Below, in pieces: positions 41,192-49,874 of a DNA stretch of 64,000 nucleotides. The notes beneath the pieces are model-generated. The model was not told where the DNA came from and searched no databases. It saw only the letters and a list, made by a program, of their open reading frames with translations. The stretch comes from DATFVA01 sp963811905 (GTDB lineage Bacteria; Bacteroidota; Ignavibacteria; Ignavibacteriales; Ignavibacteriaceae), in contig CAWETK010000021.1 of the NCBI GenBank assembly GCA_963811905.1, forward strand, positions 124,001 through 188,000. Direction: 5' to 3'. Made by a program: the position numbers and the translations under genes. Each line of letters opens with the position of its first letter. Within the stretch, counting starts at the first letter, position 1.

Positions 41192-43287
41192 TGAAGAAAA
41201 AAATTATAGCGTTATTCAGAAAAAATCCTGGTAAAGGATTTAAAAATAAAGAGATCGCCAGTGAATTAAATATTACTGAAGATCACGAATACAGCTCTTT
41301 AAAAGCTGCAGTTTACAAGCTCTTTGAAGAGAACTTCCTCTCCCGTACCGGCAAAAAATATTATCTTAATCAATCTCCCTCCACAAATACAGTTACAGGT
41401 GTTCTCGAATTAACACAGTCAGGTTACGGATTTGTCATACTTAAAAATTCAGGTCTGGGAGATATATTCATAGCTGCACGAAATCTCGGAACTGCTTTTC
41501 ATGGCGATACCGTAGAGGCTGCATTGTTTGCTCATAAGAAAAGGAAGAACATAGAAGGACAGGTTATTAATATTGTTAAGAGAAAAAGAGAGGAAATTGT
41601 CGGTACGCTCAAAAAGTCTCATTCCTTTTATTTTATTAAACCTGACGATAGCAAAATTCACAGGGATATTTATATCAATCCCGATAAAATTAAAGATGCA
41701 AAAGTGGGGGATAAGGTAATCGTCGGCAATATTGTCTGGGATACCTCAATGCTTAATCCTGAAGGGGAGATTATCCAGAGACTTGGTAAAACAGGTTCTT
41801 TTGATGTGGATATTGCCTCAATCGCAAAGGAGTTTAATCTTCCGTACAGATTTCCGCAGGAGGTTCTCAGCCAGGCTGAAACAATACCAGTGAAGGTTTC
41901 CGCGGATGATGTAATAAAGAGATTGGATTACAGGGATAAGGTTGTTTTTACGATCGATCCGGTGGATGCGAAAGATTTCGATGACGCCCTTTCGATTGAA
42001 AAACTTGAAAATGGCAACTATGAAGTTGGTATTCATATAGCAGATGTAAGCAATTATGTACCGGCGCATACTGAGCTTGATAAGGAAGCCATCAGGCGGG
42101 GCAACAGTGTGTACCTGGTCGGCAGGGTGATCCCCATGCTGCCGGAAAGACTATCTAACAATGTCTGCTCGCTTGTTCCGGGTGAGGACAGATTAACTTA
42201 TTCAGTTATTGCTGAACTGACAAATCGGGGAAAGCTGGTTGATTACAAAATCAAAAAAAGTGTAATCAACAGTAAGAGGCGGTTTACCTATGAAGAGGTG
42301 CAGGACATTATTGATAAAGGAGAGGGTGAGTTTAACGATGAAATATACCATCTTAATAGTCTTGCCCAGACTTTGAGAAAAAAGCGAATGAGAACAGGCA
42401 GCATTGATTTTTTTACACCCGAAATCCGCTTTGAGCTGGATGAGAACGGGAATCCGGTCAGCATTCAGAGGAAAGAGATAAAACAAAGCAATATGCTGGT
42501 GGAAGAATTTATGCTTCTTGCAAATAAAACCGTTGCCGAGCATATAGCCTCGCCGAAAAAAGGTGATGTTCATCCCTTTATTTACAGGGTCCATGATCTG
42601 CCTGATAATGAGAAGCTTCAGGAATTCGCACGATTTGTGAAATCTTTAGGCTATACTTTTAATCCCAACACTGCATCCAAATCCAGAGAATTTCAGGTAT
42701 TAATGCAGATGGTAAAAGGAACCGAGGAAGAAGGAGTTATAAACGAGCTCGCAATCAGATCTATGGCAAAAGCAGTATACTCTCCAAATAATATAGGTCA
42801 CTACGGACTGGGTTTCAAATACTATACTCATTTTACATCTCCTATAAGAAGATATGCCGATCTCATGGTTCACAGGCTGCTGTTCGGCTACCTGGAAAAG
42901 AAAGGGAAGGAGAGATATTCATATAAAACCCTGGAAGATTTAAGTGATCATATATCTGTTACCGAAAGAAATGCGGTTGATGCGGAAAGATTATCTGTGA
43001 AAATGAAACAGATAGAATATCTGAAAGATCATCTTGGAGAAGAATTTCATGCTATTATATCAGGTATTACCCATTTTGGAATATTTGTAAAGATTACAGA
43101 TATACTTGCAGAAGGCCTTATCCGGGTAAGAGATTTGGAGGGAGATTTTTACGTTTACGATGAAAGAAAATATTCATTAATTGGGAGAAGAACAAAAAAA
43201 CAGTTCCGTCTGGGAGATAAAGTACAGGTTAAACTGGTTCGGGCAGACCTTGAAAAATCAGAGTTAGATTTTATCATATGTGAATAA
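41191..43287 (+). CDS. rnr: Ribonuclease R
   Basis: RNase R is a processive 3'-5' exoribonuclease that degrades structured RNA. The 698-residue protein has a winged-helix-like N-terminus (about 1-70), cold-shock domains (about 70-225), the RNB catalytic domain with metal-binding Asp residues in IDPVDAKDFDDALSIEKL (about residues 254-271) and HYGLGFKYYTHFTSPIRRYADL (about 533-554, split here for length), and a C-terminal S1 domain (about 615-698). It overlaps tamB by one base, and the next gene starts near its end. Confidence 0.94.
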   Translation: MKKKIIALFRKNPGKGFKNKEIASELNITEDHEYSSLKAAVYKLFEENFLSRTGKKYYLNQSPSTNTVTGVLELTQSGYGFVILKNSGLGDIFIAARNLGTAFHGDTVEAALFAHKKRKNIEGQVINIVKRKREEIVGTLKKSHSFYFIKPDDSKIHRDIYINPDKIKDAKVGDKVIVGNIVWDTSMLNPEGEIIQRLGKTGSFDVDIASIAKEFNLPYRFPQEVLSQAETIPVKVSADDVIKRLDYRDKVVFTIDPVDAKDFDDALSIEKLENGNYEVGIHIADVSNYVPAHTELDKEAIRRGNSVYLVGRVIPMLPERLSNNVCSLVPGEDRLTYSVIAELTNRGKLVDYKIKKSVINSKRRFTYEEVQDIIDKGEGEFNDEIYHLNSLAQTLRKKRMRTGSIDFFTPEIRFELDENGNPVSIQRKEIKQSNMLVEEFMLLANKTVAEHIASPKKGDVHPFIYRVHDLPDNEKLQEFARFVKSLGYTFNPNTASKSREFQVLMQMVKGTEEEGVINELAIRSMAKAVYSPNNIGHYGLGFKYYTHFTSPIRRYADLMVHRLLFGYLEKKGKERYSYKTLEDLSDHISVTERNAVDAERLSVKMKQIEYLKDHLGEEFHAIISGITHFGIFVKITDILAEGLIRVRDLEGDFYVYDERKYSLIGRRTKKQFRLGDKVQVKLVRADLEKSELDFIICE

Positions 43288-43309
43288 AGGTACCATAAGG
43301 TTAAACTCA

Positions 43310-46300
43310 ATGTTAACAAAAACAAATTTATTTTTAGGGATAATCCTTCTACTTCCTTCCCTGGTTTTTGCTCAGTTTGGAAAAAATAAAGTACAATACA
43401 AAAACTTTACATGGTATTACATCCAGACTGATCATTTCGACATTTACTTCACCGACGGCGGCGATAATCTGGCTGAATTTACATCAAAGGAAGCTGAATC
43501 CTCACTTGCCTCTATTCAGAATAGTTTTGATTACAGGATAAATAACAGGATATCAATTATTGTCTATAATTCCCAGAATGATTTTCAGGAAACGAATATA
43601 ACAGATCAGTATCTGAGTGAGGGAATTGAGGGATTTACCGAACTATTTAAAAACAGGGTGGTGATCCAGTTTATGGGTTCATATAAGGAATTCCGTCACC
43701 TTATTCATCATGAGCTTACTCATGCTGTAATTAATGATATGTTTTACGGTGGTTCTATACAAAATATAATTTCGAATAATATAACGGTCAATCTTCCCGG
43801 CTGGTTTAATGAAGGCATGGCTGAATACCAGTCGTTAGGCTGGGATATAAATACTGATATGTTTATCCGGGATGCTGCGATAAGCGAGTATCTACCTGAT
43901 ATTCAAAACCTCGGCGGATATTTTGCCTACCGCGGTGGACAGGCCGTATTCTATTATATTGCCAAAAAGTACGGTAAGGAAAAGATAGGGGAACTTATTA
44001 ATAAAGTTAAAGGCTCGGGAAGCGTTGAGGAAGGCATAAGAGCCTCTATCGGTTTATCCCTTGAAGAGCTGAATGACAGATGGAAGAAAGATATCAGGAA
44101 GACTTACTGGCCGGATGTTGCCATCAGGCAGGATCCGGATGAATTTGCCAAACGTTTAACGGACAACCGGAAAGCAGGAGGCTTTTATAATACAAGTCCT
44201 GCTCTTTCTCCGCAGGGGGATAAGATTGCTTTCATTACAGACAGAAACTATTATTTCGATGTTTACCTGATGGATGCAATTGACGGTAAGATCATTAAAA
44301 AACTGATTGCGGGAAACAGAACACCTGATTTTGAAGAACTAAATATTATTACGCCAAGCCTGACATGGTCGCCCGACGGTGCGAAAATCGCACTGTCAGT
44401 TAAAAGCGGGGGTTACGATGTTATTTACCTGATTGATGTCGAGAGTGAGGATAAGGAAGTAATTGATGTTCAGCTTGATGGAATTCAAAGTGTCAATTGG
44501 TCGCCGGATGGAAAGAAACTTGCTTTTGTAGGTCATACGGCTAAAGAATCCGATATTTATATGTATGATTTAGACACTCATAATCTCGAAAATCTGACAA
44601 ACGATATTTTTTCAGACAAGGATCCGGCATGGACACAGGATAGTAAGAAGTTATATTTTGTATCCGACCGTGAGAATAATTTAGATGCAAAGAAACTTCC
44701 AAAGTCATTTAAGATATATAATTTCAATTATGGCCAGAACGATATCTACGATATCGATGTCGAAAGCAAAGAAATTGCGCGCATAACTAATACTCCGGAT
44801 GATAATGAATCATTTCCTGTTGTCGGGCCCGACGGCAATCAGCTCTTATTCATTTCAGATCAAAATGGAATTAACAATATTTATAAACTTGATCTGGATA
44901 AAAATGAATCTGCTGTACCTGTAACTAACTCATTAGATGGTCTTTACCAGTTATCATTATCCAAAGACGGTAAAAAACTAGCCTTCTCTTCTTTGTATGA
45001 AGCAGGTTTCAATATTTTTCTCCTGAACAATCCATTTGAAATAAACCTGGATGAAAAGGAGCTGCCTCCAACCAAGTATGTCGCAGGATTAAAAAAACCT
45101 GCTAACCAAGCAAATGAAGATACCCTCGTATTTGAAAATGCTCAGAGAGAAAATGATGATTCGGAAAAACTTTCCTTTTATACAGGGAAGTATGTGGATA
45201 CAACCAATGTTTACGGAGACTCTGTAAAAATCGATTTTAATAATTATGTATTCGGGGGCAATTCATCTCTTAATATCGATTCAACAGATTCGGTTAACCA
45301 GAAATTCAACCTGACAGATAATCTGGATTCGCATGGTAATTATAAGGTTAACAAATACAAAATCACTTTCTCACCTGATATAATATATGCTAATGCGGGA
45401 TACAGCTCGCTCTACGGCCTTCTGGGAACAACAGTGCTGTCTTTCAGTGATGTTTTAGGAAACCACAGGCTTGTCGGTGTTACCAGTCTGCAGATAGACC
45501 TTAAGAACAGTGATTACGGATTAGCATACCAGTACCTGGGAGAGAGGATGAATTACGGGCTCGAAGGCTTCCATACCGCAAGGTTTCTCTTTCTTTCGCG
45601 GGGTATCGGGACAAACCTGTTCCGTTTTAGAAACTTCGGAGCAATCGGATCATTAAGTTATCCCCTCAATAAATTTTACAGGGTGGAAGGCGCTTTAAGC
45701 TATTTGAATGTATCAAGCGAAAACCTTGATAACCCGGGCGAACCGACTGAAAAAGTTTCATACCTGATCCCGACAGTTAGTTTTGTTCATGATAATGTAC
45801 TATGGGGATATACTTCTCCTATTGATGGAACAAGGTACCGGTTTGATCTTTTCGGATACCCGGGATTTTTTGATTCAAATAAAAGTTTCTACTCTCTGCT
45901 CGGAGACTATCGTACTTATTTTAAAATGGGCGATTTTTATTCATTTGCATTCCGTTTATCAGGTGGGTATTCAGGCGGCAGAAATCCCCAGCGGTTCTTT
46001 ATCGGCGGTATTGATAACTGGATTAACCGCAGCTTTGCTACAACAGAAATCCCTATAAATTCGGCTTCTGATTTTGCCTTCCTTACAGCCGGACTGCCAT
46101 TACGCGGATTTGATTACGCTGAGAGAATAGGCACAAGATACGGATTGATGAACCTTGAATTCCGTTTCCCGCTGATCAGGTACCTCGTTACAGGTCCTTT
46201 GCCGATATTATTCAGTAATATATTAGGTGTGGCATTTGCAGATATCGGTGCTGCCTGGAATAAGAATAGTGATTTAAGATTCTTTGAGAGAAATGCTTAT

Positions 46301-46456
46301 AATAATGTGGTAAGCCGTGATTTATTGATGGGCACAGGAGTAGGAGCCAGGTTATACTTCCTATATTTTCTGCTCAGGTTTGATGTCGGCTGGCCGTATT
46401 ATGTAGATACTTTCGGTAAACCCAAATTTTATATCTCTCTTGGCGCTGATTTTTAA
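43310..46456 (+). CDS. Giant exported peptidase-MA / PD40 propeller / outer-membrane barrel protein
   Basis: From the ATG at 43310 (the frame is open from 43280, but this start gives a clean signal peptide cut after VFAQ) the protein has 1048 residues. Three parts are visible. A zinc metallopeptidase MA-type domain has HHELTH (about residues 127-132) and a downstream WFNEGMAEY. A TolB/PD40-like propeller (about 290-600) has repeated WSPDGxKIA units. A C-terminal region (about 690-1048) is built of barrel strands, with an LPLRGFDYAERIGTRYGLMN stretch like the Omp85/D15 lid loop. It is probably exported and membrane-embedded. The substrate is unknown. Confidence 0.8.
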   Translation: MLTKTNLFLGIILLLPSLVFAQFGKNKVQYKNFTWYYIQTDHFDIYFTDGGDNLAEFTSKEAESSLASIQNSFDYRINNRISIIVYNSQNDFQETNITDQYLSEGIEGFTELFKNRVVIQFMGSYKEFRHLIHHELTHAVINDMFYGGSIQNIISNNITVNLPGWFNEGMAEYQSLGWDINTDMFIRDAAISEYLPDIQNLGGYFAYRGGQAVFYYIAKKYGKEKIGELINKVKGSGSVEEGIRASIGLSLEELNDRWKKDIRKTYWPDVAIRQDPDEFAKRLTDNRKAGGFYNTSPALSPQGDKIAFITDRNYYFDVYLMDAIDGKIIKKLIAGNRTPDFEELNIITPSLTWSPDGAKIALSVKSGGYDVIYLIDVESEDKEVIDVQLDGIQSVNWSPDGKKLAFVGHTAKESDIYMYDLDTHNLENLTNDIFSDKDPAWTQDSKKLYFVSDRENNLDAKKLPKSFKIYNFNYGQNDIYDIDVESKEIARITNTPDDNESFPVVGPDGNQLLFISDQNGINNIYKLDLDKNESAVPVTNSLDGLYQLSLSKDGKKLAFSSLYEAGFNIFLLNNPFEINLDEKELPPTKYVAGLKKPANQANEDTLVFENAQRENDDSEKLSFYTGKYVDTTNVYGDSVKIDFNNYVFGGNSSLNIDSTDSVNQKFNLTDNLDSHGNYKVNKYKITFSPDIIYANAGYSSLYGLLGTTVLSFSDVLGNHRLVGVTSLQIDLKNSDYGLAYQYLGERMNYGLEGFHTARFLFLSRGIGTNLFRFRNFGAIGSLSYPLNKFYRVEGALSYLNVSSENLDNPGEPTEKVSYLIPTVSFVHDNVLWGYTSPIDGTRYRFDLFGYPGFFDSNKSFYSLLGDYRTYFKMGDFYSFAFRLSGGYSGGRNPQRFFIGGIDNWINRSFATTEIPINSASDFAFLTAGLPLRGFDYAERIGTRYGLMNLEFRFPLIRYLVTGPLPILFSNILGVAFADIGAAWNKNSDLRFFERNAYNNVVSRDLLMGTGVGARLYFLYFLLRFDVGWPYYVDTFGKPKFYISLGADF

Positions 46457-46459
46457 TTA

Positions 46460-46499
46460 AACGGCTGTCTTCAATGGTTTTAAGCACCAGGCAGCCGTT
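46460..46499. terminator. Hairpin between convergent genes
   Basis: AACGGCTG (46460-46467) pairs with CAGCCGTT (46492-46499) over a 24-nt loop, in the 58-bp gap between the giant peptidase gene (+) and the zinc-ribbon gene (-). It is a possible bidirectional terminator without a strong T run. Confidence 0.45.
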
Positions 46500-46514
46500 G
46501 CCGGTTTAAAACAT

Positions 46515-46751
46515 TCAGTGTTGCTTTTTCTCAGCAGGTTTACTATCGGTTTCTTTTTTAGCTGGTTTGGTATTTTTATAATCAGTCTGGTAGAACCCGG
46601 TGCCCTTAAATATGGGACCTGAACCGGGACCAATCAATCTTTTTACTAATCCATTACACTTAGGACATATTTTAACAGGTTCGGCACTCATAGTCTGAAA
46701 CAATTCAAACGCATATCCGCACTCTGTACACTTATATTCATACGTGGGCAT
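46515..46751 (-). CDS. FmdB family zinc-ribbon protein
   Basis: This 78-residue protein opens with MPTYEYKCTECGYAFELFQ and holds two CxxC pairs (CTEC near residues 8-11, CPKC near 29-32) that should bind one zinc. The later GSGPIFKGTGFYQTDYK is the typical FmdB ending, followed by a Lys-rich tail. FmdB-type proteins are regarded as small putative regulators; the molecular role is not established. Confidence 0.88.
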   Translation of the reverse strand: MPTYEYKCTECGYAFELFQTMSAEPVKICPKCNGLVKRLIGPGSGPIFKGTGFYQTDYKNTKPAKKETDSKPAEKKQH

Positions 46752-46867
46752 TAATTTTTATCTCCTGATAAATTAAACTCAAAAACTTAATGAAAATATT
46801 AAAAATTTTCTATAATTTATTTTGTCTCTTTTTTGATTTATGATATAGTACTTTTATTTCCTTAATA

Positions 46868-47530
46868 ATGAAAAAATTTCTACTTATAATTATTCCACTT
46901 ATGATAGCCTTACAGGGCTGTCTAAATTATATCCAGGATATTAATCTCTATGCTGATGGCTCAGGTAAGCTGAGAATAACATACTGGATGAAAATGCCGG
47001 ACAATGAAAATCTCAAAATACTGGATAAAATCGGTTTATTTAATGCAGATTCTATAAGGAACCAGTTCTCTTCCAAATATAATAAAATAACCGATGTGGA
47101 AGTCCATACCGACTCGACGGACAGCACAACCCATGCTAAGATTGAAATGACCTTTAATCATATTGACTCCCTTAATTATACCAAAGCTTTTTCTGATGCA
47201 CATTTTTCTCTTGAGGACGGAGCAGCGGGACAGAAGGTGTTTACCCAATTTATTCCGCCTATTGCAACAGGTTTCGGATTTGACGGAAGTGATTTCAAGG
47301 TGACTTATAAATATACTTTCGGCGGAGATATAATCACACACAATGCGACAAGAGTTGATGGCCGGGTCCTGATCTGGGAATATAACCTCTCGGAAATAGG
47401 CAGCGGAAAGACCATTTCTGTGAGCTTTAAACCATATAAATTGAAAGAAACGCCATACTGGATCTATTATCTCTCAGGAATGGTGCTTCTTATCGTAATT
47501 ATATTTTTATTCAAGAAGAAAAAAGACTAA
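46868..47530 (+). CDS. LppM-like lipoprotein with C-terminal membrane anchor
   Basis: This 220-residue protein has a lipoprotein signal ending in LQGC (Cys near residue 18), an Asp/Ser/Lys-rich beta-type domain (about 25-185) opening with INLYADGSGKLRITYWMKMP, a hydrophobic C-terminal segment (about 194-214) and a KKKKD tail that should sit in the cytosol. The layout is that of LppM/DUF3153-type proteins. The function is unknown. It stands alone with its own start region, upstream of the prs operon. Confidence 0.65.
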   Translation: MKKFLLIIIPLMIALQGCLNYIQDINLYADGSGKLRITYWMKMPDNENLKILDKIGLFNADSIRNQFSSKYNKITDVEVHTDSTDSTTHAKIEMTFNHIDSLNYTKAFSDAHFSLEDGAAGQKVFTQFIPPIATGFGFDGSDFKVTYKYTFGGDIITHNATRVDGRVLIWEYNLSEIGSGKTISVSFKPYKLKETPYWIYYLSGMVLLIVIIFLFKKKKD

Positions 47531-47579
47531 AAAAAGCATTTTTCCCAAATAAATCGGCATTTCGGCATGAATGATTTTA

Positions 47580-47608
47580 TTGACATGCCATAGTGTTTTA
47601 ATTATATT
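47580..47608 (+). promoter_or_regulatory. Sigma-70 promoter of the prs operon
   Basis: TTGACA (47580-47585) and TATATT (47603-47608) lie 17 bp apart, with the prs ATG 32 bp downstream of the -10. This is the same form as the lexA promoter. Confidence 0.78.
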
Positions 47609-47640
47609 TACTTTCTATGTTTTAATTAGAAAACCGGCTT

Positions 47641-48582
47641 ATGGCTGCAACCGACTATAAAATTTTTTCTGGAAGTTCCAATAGACCTTTAGCTGAAAGA
47701 ATTGCTCATAAACTTGATAAGCCGCTTGGTTCTCTGGAATTGAAACGGTTTAGTGATGGAGAAATCTGGGCCAAGTATGGAGAGAATGTTCGCGGATGTG
47801 ATATCTTCTTAATCCAGTCCACCATCCCCCCGGCAGAAAACCTACTGGAATTGCTTATAAGTATAGATGCTGCTAAAAGGGCATCTGCAAAAAGGATAAC
47901 GGCAGTTATCCCTTATTTTGGTTATTCCCGGCAGGATAGAAAAGATCAGCCGAGGGTTTCAATTACTGCAAAGCTCGTAGGAAACCTGATCACTATAGCA
48001 GGTGCTGACCGTATTATGACAATGGACCTGCATGCACCGCAGATACAGGGATTTTTTGATATCCCTTTTGACCATTTATACGGATCTACGATCTTCATAA
48101 ATAAGTTTGAAGAAATAAAGTCAAATCTTGTTGTGGTTTCTCCCGATGTCGGGGGAATTAAGGTTGCCAGATCTTATGCTAAACGGCTTCATGCAAACCT
48201 GGTAGTTATTGATAAAAGAAGACCCGTTCAGAACCAGGCTGAAGTTGTGAATATCATAGGTTCCGTGGAAGATAGAGATGTTCTCATTGTTGATGACCTG
48301 ATAGATACTGCCGGCACTTTTGTCGGTGCAGTTGAAGCTTTGAAGCAAAAAGGTGCAAAAGAAATTTATGGTGCCATTACGCATCCTTTGCTTTCAGGAA
48401 AAGCAATTGAAAGAATAGAAGCTTCTGATCTTAAAAAATTGTTTGTATCCGATACGATTCCTTTAAGGAGAAATTCGGATAAAATAGAAGTTCTTACCGC
48501 ATCAGAGATCTTTTCCGAAGCGATAAGAAGAACATTTAATAATGAATCAATTAGTTCACTTTTTGATGTAGATAAAAGTTAA
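47641..48582 (+). CDS. prs: Ribose-phosphate pyrophosphokinase
   Basis: Prs makes PRPP from ribose 5-phosphate and ATP for nucleotide, His and Trp synthesis. The 313-residue protein has the KIFSGSSNRPLAERIA start, the flexible ATP loop with RQDRKDQPR (about residues 99-107), Mg/PRPP site VVSPDVGGIKVARSYAKR (about 162-179) and the PRPP-binding loop VDDLIDTAGT (about 219-228). It leads prs-rplY-pth-hppA. Confidence 0.95.
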   Translation: MAATDYKIFSGSSNRPLAERIAHKLDKPLGSLELKRFSDGEIWAKYGENVRGCDIFLIQSTIPPAENLLELLISIDAAKRASAKRITAVIPYFGYSRQDRKDQPRVSITAKLVGNLITIAGADRIMTMDLHAPQIQGFFDIPFDHLYGSTIFINKFEEIKSNLVVVSPDVGGIKVARSYAKRLHANLVVIDKRRPVQNQAEVVNIIGSVEDRDVLIVDDLIDTAGTFVGAVEALKQKGAKEIYGAITHPLLSGKAIERIEASDLKKLFVSDTIPLRRNSDKIEVLTASEIFSEAIRRTFNNESISSLFDVDKS

Positions 48583-48603
48583 AATTAGCCCTGGAGTTTA
48601 TAA

Positions 48604-49245
48604 ATGGAAAAATCGATATTAGAAGCAGAAGTCAGAGAAATAGGAAGCAAACAGGCCAGTAAACTCGTTAGAAATAGCGGTAAGGTACCGGGCGTTTATT
48701 ATTCCAAACATGATTCGCCGGTTCACCTGGCCGTTTCTGAAAAAGCAATAAATCCCCTTGTTTATACAGCAGAAACACATTTAGTTTCGTTAAAAGTTGA
48801 CGGCAAAGAACTTGACTGTGTGATAAAAGATGTTCAGTTTGATCCGATTACGGATAAAGTTGTTCACTTTGATCTTATCGGACTGACCTCCGGTGAAACA
48901 TTCCAGCTTGAAGTTCCTGTGCAGCTGCATGGTACTCCGGCAGGAATAAAAGAAGGCGGTATTATCCAGCACCTGATACATAAAATTGAACTGGAATGTC
49001 TTCCCAAGGATATTCCGCAGCGCATTGATATTGACATTACGGATCTCAAAATCGGGGATTCCATTCACGTTAAAGACCTTAATATCGAAAATATAACATT
49101 TCTTACTCCTGAGGATTCTGTTATTGTATCTGTTGCTCATCCTAAGGTTGAAAAAGAACCGGTTGAAGGAGAGGAAGCAGCTGGAGAAGAGCAAGCTGAA
49201 CCCGAAGTTATTGGTAAGGGTAAAGGCGAAGAAGAGGAAGAATAA
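48604..49245 (+). CDS. rplY: 50S ribosomal protein L25/CTC type
   Basis: This 213-residue L25 of the long (CTC/TL5) form has the 5S-rRNA-binding N-terminal domain (about 5-95; RNSGKVPGVYYSK) and a C-terminal beta domain (about 100-185; EGGIIQHLIHKIELECLP). It ends in a highly acidic tail of Glu, Ala and Gly. It sits 22 bp after prs with a GGAG site, the common prs-rplY-pth order. Confidence 0.93.
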   Translation: MEKSILEAEVREIGSKQASKLVRNSGKVPGVYYSKHDSPVHLAVSEKAINPLVYTAETHLVSLKVDGKELDCVIKDVQFDPITDKVVHFDLIGLTSGETFQLEVPVQLHGTPAGIKEGGIIQHLIHKIELECLPKDIPQRIDIDITDLKIGDSIHVKDLNIENITFLTPEDSVIVSVAHPKVEKEPVEGEEAAGEEQAEPEVIGKGKGEEEEE

Positions 49246-49259
49246 TCAAATAACAGAAA

Positions 49260-49865
49260 TTGCGACTGATATTAGGTATTGGCAATCCCGGTAACAAGTA
49301 TAAATACAACAGGCATAACGTCGGGTTTATATTATTGGATCATCTGGCTTCATTGAATTCACTTTCCTTTACGGCTTCTGCGGGTGATTATTATCTTGCC
49401 GGGGGTTCCCTTCGTGGAAACAACTATCATCTGATTAAACCCACCACATATGTAAATAATAGCGGCATTGCAGCAAAACAAGTCCTTGAAAAATATGATC
49501 TTTACAGCCGCGATCTGCTTGTTATACACGATGATGTTAATCTTCCTCTTTCCGATATCCGGGTTAAAGCTAAAGGCGGAGACGGCGGACATAACGGATT
49601 GAGTTCTATTATATGGCACCTGAATTCTGATGACTTTGCAAGGATCAGAATTGGAATCGGCAGTGAATTCGAAAAAGGTTATATGGCTGATTATGTGCTT
49701 TCAGATTTTAATAAAGATGAGATGAAAACCCTGTCTGAAAAATTTGAAACAGTTCAAACCCTGGTTAATGAATTTATTACAAGCGGGGTAAATGGATTTC
49801 TTGATGCAAACAGCAGGTTATCAAATACGAATAAAAATTCTGACAACAAATCACAGGAGAACTAA
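49260..49865 (+). CDS. pth: Peptidyl-tRNA hydrolase
   Basis: Pth frees tRNA from peptidyl-tRNA dropped by the ribosome. The 201-residue protein starts at a TTG. The catalytic His lies in GNPGNKYKYNRHNVGF (about residue 19), with HDDVNLP (about 81-87) and GGDGGHNGLSSI (about 99-110) as family landmarks. The start has no strong ribosome-binding site and probably depends on coupling with rplY. A GGAG site for hppA lies near its end. Confidence 0.93.
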   Translation: MRLILGIGNPGNKYKYNRHNVGFILLDHLASLNSLSFTASAGDYYLAGGSLRGNNYHLIKPTTYVNNSGIAAKQVLEKYDLYSRDLLVIHDDVNLPLSDIRVKAKGGDGGHNGLSSIIWHLNSDDFARIRIGIGSEFEKGYMADYVLSDFNKDEMKTLSEKFETVQTLVNEFITSGVNGFLDANSRLSNTNKNSDNKSQEN

Positions 49866-49874
49866 GGAGATTTT

